Below are positions 46,231 through 53,500 of a stretch of 64,000 bases of DNA, piece after piece. This stretch comes from a virus. The notes beneath the pieces are model-generated. The model had not been told where the DNA came from. It saw only the letters and a list, made by a program, of their open reading frames with translations, and made no database searches. The position numbers and the translations under genes are program-made. Positions within the stretch are counted from its first letter, which is position 1; each line of letters begins with the position of its first letter. The DNA is taken from positions 21,818-85,817 of the IMG/VR virus record IMGVR_UViG_3300006749_000011; one strand, 5' to 3'.

Positions 46231-46260
46231 CTCAAGCGGGTTGCGCCCGCATTATTTATT
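46208..46260 (+). terminator. Tandem hairpins, possible attenuator/terminator
   Basis: GCTG-TTCAGG-CAGC (46214-46227, with flanking GTC/GAC) is followed by GCGGG-TTGCG-CCCGC (46236-46250) and ATTATTTATT. It is locally GC-rich against an AT-rich background. The tail is not a pure T run, so termination would be partial. The two stems are clear in sequence; the function is inferred. Confidence 0.4.
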
Positions 46261-46272
46261 ATGGAGAAAAAA

Positions 46273-46773
46273 ATGAAAATTACAAACCAACAATTAAGAA
46301 GAATAATTAAAGAAGAACTTGATACTGTTTTAAGTGAAGGAAAAGTTTCTTATTCCGGAGTTGTTCTTGATCCTCAAAGCGTAGAGGCTTTAAAACAAGC
46401 CGCACAACAAATGGGTGTGCCTGAAGGTTTTGTTCACGAAACAAAAGCTGGTAATCCTTTGCCTCATCACATGACAATTGTACCTTTCTCACCTATTGTT
46501 CATCCAAAAGGTAAACATGACTTTAGTGCTGATTATCCTGTTGGTGAACAAGTTTCACTACAAGTAACTCACATTGGATTTGATGATAAAGCTATGGCTG
46601 CTAAGGTCGAACCACCAGCTCCAATTTCTAAGAAAGTAAAGTTTCCACATATTACAATAGCTATTCCTGAGGGTGGAAAACCTTTTAATTCAAATAAAAT
46701 TCCACAGGAAAACTTTCAACCTTTGCTACAACCACTAACTGTAACAGGTGTGGTAGAAGAGGTAGAATCATGA
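46273..46773 (+). CDS. 2H phosphoesterase with KITN-type tag
   Basis: The start is taken at 46273: the upstream in-frame ATG at 46261 overlaps the GGAG that serves this start. The 166-residue protein begins with the tag M-K-I-T-N-Q-Q-L-R-R-I-I-K-E-E-L and L20-S21-E22 before Gly. The two 2H motifs are H66-M-T68 and H126-I-T128, about 60 residues apart, as in LigT/2'-5' RNA ligase-like and anti-CBASS Acb1-type phosphodiesterases. It would open 2',3'-cyclic or 2'-5' phosphodiester bonds. Candidate roles are RNA end healing or destruction of cyclic-nucleotide defence signals. The stop overlaps the next ATG. Confidence 0.8.
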   Translation: MKITNQQLRRIIKEELDTVLSEGKVSYSGVVLDPQSVEALKQAAQQMGVPEGFVHETKAGNPLPHHMTIVPFSPIVHPKGKHDFSADYPVGEQVSLQVTHIGFDDKAMAAKVEPPAPISKKVKFPHITIAIPEGGKPFNSNKIPQENFQPLLQPLTVTGVVEEVES

Positions 46774-47489
46774 AAATAACTAATGGACAATTGAGAAAAA
46801 TAATCAAAGAAGAGTTGTCTTATGTTTTAAGAGAAAACATGGGTTTAAAAATGTTTGTCCTTGTCGGTCCACCATCTGTTGGTAAATCAACTTGGATTAA
46901 CAGCACATTTGGTGAAAATAGACCCTATGTTATCAATCGTGATGATATAGTTGAAAATGTAGCTTCTGAGTATGGTTGGACTTATGACGATATGTTTGCA
47001 ACACCACCAGAGGACGCACAAATTGGCAGTGTAGATCAAAAATATGGAGAAGTTCAAGAATCACCAAACTGGATGACTTGGGCAAAATCTGTTTTTTCTA
47101 CTGTAATGGAAGCAAATGGTAAGGTCCACAGCTTATTTGCACAAAGAGTATCAGGTGCTGTGGGTAGTGGTCAAGATATTGTCGTCGATATGACAAATAT
47201 GAATGCAAGAGCAAGATCTGGTGCACTAAAAGCAATTGAAGGTGCTGAAGATCAATATGAAAAAATTGCAGTTGTGTTTGAATCTAAAGGTGCTGAGGAA
47301 TTTATCAAAGCTGTTGCTCAAAAAAGAGCCGAAGCAGCTGCGAGAATGGGTAAATCTAAAACAATTCCTCCCGCTGTATTTGACAGAATGTTTGCATCGT
47401 TTGAAGATGTAAGTATGGATGAAGGGTTTGACAAAATAGTAAGTGTAGACAATAGACAATTACTACAAAAACTAGCTAGTGAGATGTAA
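46770..47489 (+). CDS. P-loop kinase, polynucleotide-kinase-like, with KITN-type tag
   Basis: This 239-residue protein has the tag M-K-I-T-N-G-Q-L-R-K-I-I-K-E-E-L and L20-R21-E22 before Asn. The kinase follows at once: Walker A G33-P-P-S-V-G-K-S40-T, then I-N-R-D-D-I-V, then V-V-D-M-T-N-M-N-A-R-A-R. The lid region runs R-A-E-A-A-A-R-M-G-K-S-K-T-I-P, ending E-G-F-D-K-I-V. That layout matches T4 polynucleotide-kinase-type proteins, which phosphorylate 5'-OH RNA or DNA ends. Unlike T4 Pnkp no phosphatase domain is fused; a HAD domain lies two genes upstream. It overlaps the 2H gene by ATGA. Confidence 0.82.
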   Translation: MKITNGQLRKIIKEELSYVLRENMGLKMFVLVGPPSVGKSTWINSTFGENRPYVINRDDIVENVASEYGWTYDDMFATPPEDAQIGSVDQKYGEVQESPNWMTWAKSVFSTVMEANGKVHSLFAQRVSGAVGSGQDIVVDMTNMNARARSGALKAIEGAEDQYEKIAVVFESKGAEEFIKAVAQKRAEAAARMGKSKTIPPAVFDRMFASFEDVSMDEGFDKIVSVDNRQLLQKLASEM

Positions 47490-47493
47490 AACA

Positions 47494-48123
47494 ATGACCA
47501 AACAACTATTAACAGAATTTTTTGAATTATGTCCTGATGGAACTTGCATTGATCGTTTAAGTGAATCTCAAAAACGTGAAGTAATTAAAGAGGGAGCCGT
47601 TTATCTTGTTGGTCGCATTCAAACTGCTGATAAAAAGAATGGCAATGGGCGCGTTTATCCGATGAAAGTTCTTAAAAAAGAAGTAGACAATTATAAAAAA
47701 ATTGTTGCTGATGGAAGAGCCACAGGTGAATTAGATCATCCTGATGATTCTGTGATTAATTTAAAGAATGTTTCGCACATGATCACAGAATGTTGGTGGG
47801 AAGGTAAAGATGTTATGGGTAAAATCAAAGTTCTTGATACCCCTTCTGGTCGTATTCTTAAAGATCTAATTAATGCAGGTGTTAAACTTGGAATTTCTTC
47901 TCGTGGTCTTGGTTCTGTAAAAGAATCAATGGGCGATACTGTTGTTGAGGAAGACTTTCAATTAATTTGTTTTGATATTGTGGCTGAGCCTTCAACACCA
48001 AATGCTTACGTTTATCCAAAAAATAACCACTCAGGAATAAACAGAGGCGCAATGAAATTTAAAATTGCCGAGGGTAAAGAAAACAATATTGATCAACTAT
48101 TTAATAAGATCTTGAGGGACTAA
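47494..48123 (+). CDS. 21: Prohead core protease, gp21-like
   Basis: The start is the ATG at 47494 (M-T-K-Q-L-L-T-E); an in-frame GTG 15 bases earlier lies in the previous gene. The 209-residue serine protease of the gp21/herpes assemblin-like fold carries His82 in G-E-L-D-H-P and Ser135/136 in I-S-S-R-G-L-G-S, both diagnostic, plus W-W-E-G-K-D-V-M-G and A-E-P-S-T-P-N-A-Y-V as in T4 gp21. It cleaves scaffold, major capsid and internal proteins after (L/I)-x-E during head maturation. Its own N-terminus has L-T-E8, a possible self-cleavage site. It is coupled by TAATG to the next gene. Confidence 0.93.
   Translation: MTKQLLTEFFELCPDGTCIDRLSESQKREVIKEGAVYLVGRIQTADKKNGNGRVYPMKVLKKEVDNYKKIVADGRATGELDHPDDSVINLKNVSHMITECWWEGKDVMGKIKVLDTPSGRILKDLINAGVKLGISSRGLGSVKESMGDTVVEEDFQLICFDIVAEPSTPNAYVYPKNNHSGINRGAMKFKIAEGKENNIDQLFNKILRD
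48095..48103 (+). promoter_or_regulatory. AACTATTTA element before 48123
   Basis: Exact AACTATTTA lies inside the 3' end of the protease gene and ends 19 bases before the ATG at 48123, the same spacing as at 28872, 29417 and 48766. The position in coding sequence makes it less certain, but the spacing is suggestive. Confidence 0.35.
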
Positions 48124-48542
48124 TGAATAAACAAGAACTAAAGAAAATTTTGAAACCATTAATAAAAGAGTGCATTAAAGAAGTTATATTCGAAGATGGC
48201 ACTCTTTCATCAATTATAAGCGAAGTTGTTAAAGGTGTTGGAGAACCTATTATTGAAACTAAACAAAGGTTCCCAAAAAAACAACAACCTCAATACGAAA
48301 CAAATGAACAAGCAAAAACAAGATTGAAAAAACAAAGAAATAAAATGATGGAAGCAATCGGTAAAGATGCTTACAACGGTGTTAATCTTTTTGAGGGAAC
48401 AACACCGGCACCCGCTCCGCAAGAAAATGGTCGAGGTGCTTTATCTGATGTTGACCCAAGCGACCCAGGAGTTGACATCTCTTCATTTATGGGCAAGTCT
48501 TCATTAATATGGGAAAAAATGGCAGGTAAAAATGGCAAATAA
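48123..48542 (+). CDS. Small head-operon protein with variant N-terminal tag
   Basis: This 139-residue protein begins M-N-K-Q-E-L-K-K-I-L-K-P-L-I-K-E-C-I-K-E, a diverged version of the KITN tag, followed by I22-F-E24 before Asp, another candidate prohead-protease site. A Lys/Gln-rich middle (K-Q-R-F-P-K-K-Q-Q-P) and an acidic Pro-rich region (A-P-A-P-Q-E-N-G) lead to I-S-S-F-M-G-K-S-S-L-I-W-E. It is directly downstream of the protease and overlaps the bS21 gene by 11 bases. Function unknown. Confidence 0.65.
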   Translation: MNKQELKKILKPLIKECIKEVIFEDGTLSSIISEVVKGVGEPIIETKQRFPKKQQPQYETNEQAKTRLKKQRNKMMEAIGKDAYNGVNLFEGTTPAPAPQENGRGALSDVDPSDPGVDISSFMGKSSLIWEKMAGKNGK

Positions 48543-48738
48543 TTACACTTATAGAGTGAGAAAGAAAGACAATATAGACAGAGTTGTTAAGCGTTTTATC
48601 AAAAAATGTAAAAAACTTGGAATTATTGACGAAATAAAAGATCGTCAACATTATACAAAACCCTCTGAAAAGCGGAGAAGAGCAAAGGAAAGGGCAATTC
48701 GACGTAGGATAAAAGAAGAGAGAAAACGTAGAAAATAA
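48532..48738 (+). CDS. rpsU: Ribosomal protein bS21 homologue
   Basis: This is a 68-residue basic protein. V-R-K-K-D-N-I-D-R-V-V-K-R-F, then K-K-C-K-K-L-G-I-I-D-E-I, then Y-T-K-P-S-E-K-R-R-R-A-K and a long Arg/Lys tail reproduce bacterial bS21 along its full length. bS21 binds the 30S platform near the anti-Shine-Dalgarno helix and aids initiation. Phage-encoded bS21 is known from marine viruses such as a Pelagibacter myophage. It would probably bias host ribosomes toward phage mRNAs. The start lies within the preceding gene (11-base overlap). Confidence 0.92.
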   Translation: MANNYTYRVRKKDNIDRVVKRFIKKCKKLGIIDEIKDRQHYTKPSEKRRRAKERAIRRRIKEERKRRK

Positions 48739-48746
48739 ACTATTTA
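48738..48746 (+). promoter_or_regulatory. AACTATTTA element before 48766
   Basis: Exact AACTATTTA overlaps the bS21 stop codon and ends 19 bases before the ATG at 48766. No sigma-70 boxes are seen upstream. It precedes the tail-fibre-like block. Confidence 0.5.
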
Positions 48747-48765
48747 AATTAGTTTTGGAGTTAAT

Positions 48766-49125
48766 ATGGCAAATAATATATATGGAGTTGGTTTACACAA
48801 TGTTGGTTCATACCAAGTTGCTGGTAAACCTTATTTATCCGCTTCTCTTATTGAAGAAGAAGAGAAGGAGTTTGAGTTCCCTACTGTTACAAAAAAAATT
48901 ACATTAGAGAATACAGGCTCTAATGCTGCTTATTTTTATTTTGTTAGTTCGCCTAGCTTAAAAGCTAAGTTTGAATTACCAGCAGCAAAAAAAGTAGAAT
49001 TAGATGTAAAGTGTGCATCTATATATGTATCAGGCTCAACGCAAACCGGTGTTCAAATGTTTTGTGAATTAACTAATATTCCAAGTATAAGGATGTATTC
49101 TTTAACTGGATTGGATGGTGTATAA
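48766..49125 (+). CDS. Small virion protein, first of a tandem triplicate
   Basis: This 119-residue protein starts N-N-I-Y-G-V-G-L-H-N-V-G-S-Y-Q-V-A-G-K-P-Y. The two following genes share the N-V-G-S-Y-Q-V-[SA]-G-[KR] opening, the E-F-P-x-[VI]-T centre, the K-C/S-K-E-[VL]-[FY]-[VL]-S-A/G strand and the T-G-x-x-x end. It is a compact beta protein, probably a head or tail surface component. TAATG overlap couples it to the next copy. Confidence 0.7.
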   Translation: MANNIYGVGLHNVGSYQVAGKPYLSASLIEEEEKEFEFPTVTKKITLENTGSNAAYFYFVSSPSLKAKFELPAAKKVELDVKCASIYVSGSTQTGVQMFCELTNIPSIRMYSLTGLDGV

Positions 49126-49490
49126 TGGCGAGTAATATTTATAGTGTTGGAATTAATAATGTAGGCTCTTATCAAGTTTCTGGTAGACCTTTTTGTGCTA
49201 CTGGTTCTTTGTTAGAGGGAACAGAGAGTATTGATTTTCCAATGATAACAAAAGAAATTTTAGTTTTAAACTTATCAGGCTCTAATGATTTAGATGTGTA
49301 TTTTCACACAGGTAGTATGGACTCAAATAAGTATACAATCTCTGGTGGAGAACAGTACACGTTTTCTGTTAAGTGTAAGGAAGTTTTTCTAAGTGCTTCA
49401 TCTGGTACCGACTATTCTTTATATGCATCATTAACTCAAATAACCTCTAGTCATATGTTTCACATGACAGGTAGCGGTGTTACGGAGTAA
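49125..49490 (+). CDS. Small virion protein, second of a tandem triplicate
   Basis: This 121-residue protein starts S-N-I-Y-S-V-G-I-N-N-V-G-S-Y-Q-V-S-G-R-P-F and ends M-F-H-M-T-G-S-G-V-T-E, aligning end to end with the 119-residue neighbour upstream and with both ends of the longer third copy. All-beta composition with Ser/Thr/Gly loops is expected for a decoration or fibre-base protein. It starts on the last base of the previous stop. Confidence 0.7.
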   Translation: MASNIYSVGINNVGSYQVSGRPFCATGSLLEGTESIDFPMITKEILVLNLSGSNDLDVYFHTGSMDSNKYTISGGEQYTFSVKCKEVFLSASSGTDYSLYASLTQITSSHMFHMTGSGVTE

Positions 49491-49492
49491 TA

Positions 49493-50593
49493 ATGAGTGA
49501 TAAATTTAGATATACAGCAGGATTAAACAATGTAGGGTCTTACCAAGTTTCTGGTAAAACCTTCATAACTGCATCTACTGTTAATGACGGTGAAGAAGAC
49601 CAGATTGAATTTCCTGATGTGACGAATAACATCAAGGTTAAATTAGACTCTGCTGGTGGTGTTATAAAGAAAACATATGCTATTAATGGACAATTTCAAT
49701 TAAGAGATAACAGTCTCACTTCACCTAATAATTATCAAAATATAACCTTTGTTATGTGGTTAAAAGTTAATAAGATTGCACCCAATGCAGAATATATGAC
49801 AACAACTCCAATTAGATTACTTTTTAAACCAAATAACAACAGAATTACTCTCAGATGTAAAGATGCTGATGATGCTTTTCCAAATGTCTCCTTTCAAGAT
49901 ATTGATGTTAGTAACGTTCATCATTATGTTCTAACACTAGATCATGACGTAGAAGCAAAGCTTTATGTAGATGGAGTGCTCAAAGCGACAATAGATTTAT
50001 CATCTGTCAATAGTGTAACAACTGCTGCCTCTGTCTTTTCATTAGGTTCTGCTGGTAATGATACTGGATTAGAAATAACTGAAGCTGCAATTTTTGATAC
50101 TACTTTTAACCCAACACAAGTTCAGGAAGCATATAATTCAGGAAATTATTTTGATTTAACAAACCACTCTCAAAACGCTTCTTTATCTCACTATTGGTTA
50201 TTTGGAGATAGTGATGGTGATACTTTTGACAATAACCCTAGTGGCCTAGGTACAAATATACAAGCTACTGTTGTTGATACAATAGGTAGTGATGACCTCA
50301 TTGCTTTGTCCCAAGACGGTGATGATGAGATTGCTGAAGGAACACACACATTTGGCGGTGGTGGAGGAGAATTAAGAATCCATTACAGGTCAAAAGACTA
50401 CAACAATGTAATATCACAAAAACATTATTGGACACTTGACTCTCAATATGAGTCAATAAAAATGAATGTAAAATCAAAAGAATTATATCTTTCAGCAGAT
50501 GGAGGAAATTGTGATTATTCAATATCTGCGGAACTAACAAACATACCAACTTCAAGTATGTTTCAACATACAGGATCAGGGGTTGATGAATAA
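49493..50593 (+). CDS. Third copy of the triplicate, with LamG-like domain inserted
   Basis: This 366-residue protein starts T-A-G-L-N-N-V-G-S-Y-Q-V-S-G-K and ends M-F-Q-H-T-G-S-G-V-D-E like its neighbours, but about 240 residues are inserted after roughly residue 47. The insert is a LamG/concanavalin A-like lectin domain: I-T-F-V-M-W-L-K-V-N, H-H-Y-V-L-T-L-D, L-Y-V-D-G-V-L, and I-F-D-T-T-F. It ends in a G-G-G-G-E hinge before the parent fold resumes. The insertion would add glycan binding to a repeated virion subunit. TAATG overlap to the next gene. Confidence 0.78.
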   Translation: MSDKFRYTAGLNNVGSYQVSGKTFITASTVNDGEEDQIEFPDVTNNIKVKLDSAGGVIKKTYAINGQFQLRDNSLTSPNNYQNITFVMWLKVNKIAPNAEYMTTTPIRLLFKPNNNRITLRCKDADDAFPNVSFQDIDVSNVHHYVLTLDHDVEAKLYVDGVLKATIDLSSVNSVTTAASVFSLGSAGNDTGLEITEAAIFDTTFNPTQVQEAYNSGNYFDLTNHSQNASLSHYWLFGDSDGDTFDNNPSGLGTNIQATVVDTIGSDDLIALSQDGDDEIAEGTHTFGGGGGELRIHYRSKDYNNVISQKHYWTLDSQYESIKMNVKSKELYLSADGGNCDYSISAELTNIPTSSMFQHTGSGVDE

Positions 50594-53500
50594 TGAGCAA
50601 GTTTGGATGGGCACATGTTGAAGGAACGCATGCCAAGGGTGTATCAGGTTCTGTTCAATACAAAGATGGTGAGTTACAGACTTTAACAGGTTCTGAAAGA
50701 TTTGTTTTTAGAGAAGAAGCGGGTCTTTTTGTAACTGGTAATGTGGCCATCTCAGGTACCCTTATAGCTAATGAGTATAGGATAAATGTTGTTGAAGAAA
50801 CAGTAACAAACTTGTTTTCTGAAGGTTCTACAAAATTTGGCAATACAGCAGATGACACACACCAGTTTACAGGTTCTGTATTTTTTGGCAATTCTACTCT
50901 TAATTTATCGTCATCTGGTGTATCTAATCTAATTTATTCAATGAGTACAGATACCTATAACCTTATTCCAGCTGCTAGTAGAGGAGATGTTACAGTTGAT
51001 AATGGTAAGTACTACCTATCTTCTAGTAACGCAGCTCAAAGAGGTCTTTTGAATTTAACTGTTGGTAACAATACTATTGCAGGACTTGCTAGTCTTGATA
51101 GGATTGTTAATCCTGCTTTAATTGTTTCAGGTGCCTCTGTGTTTAACGACCCATTGGCAATTAAGGGTGGTATTTATGGTGCCTCACCTGTTAATATCTA
51201 TGCTCCTCTTTTATTTAGGCGTGATGACTTAGGTGATACTGAAGTTCCTGATGAAGAAATGAAAATTGAAAAAGGTAAATTTGTTGGTAACCTTATCCTT
51301 TCTTCTTCAAATGATGACCATGGGTTATTTATTCAAGGTGCTGGTAGAATTGTAATGAACTCTTTGCAAAATATTAGTGGTACTAATGCTTCTGATGCCG
51401 AACCTGCTCCTGAAATTCTTATGGTTAATAATACACCCGGTCAATTTTCCAAACCAATATTAGATATGAGAAATTTGAACGATGTAAATGTCGATGAACA
51501 TCAATTCTTTTTAACCAGAAGGCATGGTGATTCAAGATTTCACGCAGGTGAAATGAGATTTAGATTAGAACTACCCGTTTTGACTGGTTCCAACTCAGCA
51601 TCAGCTTCGAACTATGAAACTGTTAATTACGATATTTCTAGAGTTTTAATCCAATCAGATCCAAGAAGAAACTCTCATTTATTTTTTATTCAAACTTTAG
51701 AGGCAAACATAGACCCTGAGTATGAAGACCTAGATGCTAACAATTCTTCTGATAGAGACATTTCGGGTAGTGCAAAACCAATTATTCATCCTGATAGTTC
51801 TCTTTATACTGCTTCCACAGACAACTATAGTGGTAACTTATTTAATGTTTTTTCAGCTGGTTCTTTTGCATCACCAGGCCAAGGTAACATCTATGGTGTC
51901 AAAAGAGGAATAACGGTTTTTGGCAATATTCTACCAACCACTCACAGCCTAGATACTTCAGGTTTAACTAAAGTTCAAATTTCTGCTTCGGAATGTACAA
52001 TTGGTCACCCAGTTGCTAGATGGGGTGATTTTTATATTCATGATGACAGATATATAAGATGGGGACAAACAGCAGGATTAACAGCAAAAGTTGCACCATC
52101 ATTTAAAAATTATTATAAATCTAATCCTTTAACAGCTTCTGCTAGAAATGATTCTGGTTCTGTAATGCTTGGATACAATGCTACATCTACTTTCCTAGAG
52201 CTAACTGGTGGAGCGATGTTTTTTGACGATGGCTTAAATGTTACTGCGTCTGGTTACGTAAATTTTGGAACAACAAAAGGCACTGGTGGGTATGGTTTGA
52301 GAGATAACTCTGGTACACTTCAATTTAAAAACTCTGGAGGTGATTGGGCTGATCTTGGTTCTGGTGGTGGAAGTGGAGAAATAGGAGATGCTGAGGATGG
52401 AGACTATGACGACGGATTGTTTACAGATTTTGAAACATCAACACCTATAGGAACACCGATTGATAGATTTAATGAAGTGTTAAAAATTCTTGCGCCATCT
52501 CCTGCTCCTGCTCTGAGTAGAATTAATTATGGTGATGTTCCTAACGGGGCCTCTGCTAAATTATCATTTGACTCTACAAATACTATAACTAACTACACAG
52601 CTTCATCAACAGCTGCGGGTTTTTCTGCTGTTACTAGAAATAATATATATCAAGCTGCCACTAGTGGTAATAATTTTAGACTTGGTGTGTATGATGGCTC
52701 ACAAGAAATAACAGGTACTTTAAACTTTACCACAGGGCCATCTATTACTAATGGATATGTTGCTTTTGCTTCGGGAGCATTTGGAAATGCTGAGACAGGT
52801 TCTTTAAAACTAGAATTGAATGGTACAGTTATACACGAAGTTGTTTTGACAGGCGCAGTAGGTGCTGGTAATCCTGCAACAGGGTCAGCTACTTCTTTAA
52901 CTAATGGCTCAGGTTTTACACACTTATCTGTGACAGCTTCTTCTTTTGATGGCAACAATTCAGAATGGCATATATTTAAACATAGAACAGCCAAGTACAA
53001 AATAGAAGCAAATGATCAAAAAATAGGCTGGAATTATTTAAGGGTTATACATACAATTGCATCTACAAATAATGCGACTAACTATGTTGAATGGATAAAC
53101 GATCCTGATGGACCTTTGGCAGCACTCTCTGTCTCTTTGCCAAGAATAGATGAAGTAAATCTTGTTGGATCAAAATACCTATCAGGTGTTCAATATAACA
53201 CAGACTTAACTGCTAAGTACAAAGCAGATATAAACAATATGTATAAAAATGTTTATCCGTCCACAGCTGATACGATAACTTTTAATGAAACAAATTGTGA
53301 TAATATCACAGCACAATCAGTACCAGCTATCTCTACCAATGAAAATCAAATAGTGCCTATCACTGGTGCTGTTAATAATAATCAAAATCTGCTGCTAGAT
53401 GGAACAATAACTGTGTCTTTAGACGCCACACATCCATTAAAATCTAATCTTTCGAGCACGGGCTCAGCCTCTATTACTGGTATGTTAATTGATAATGACT

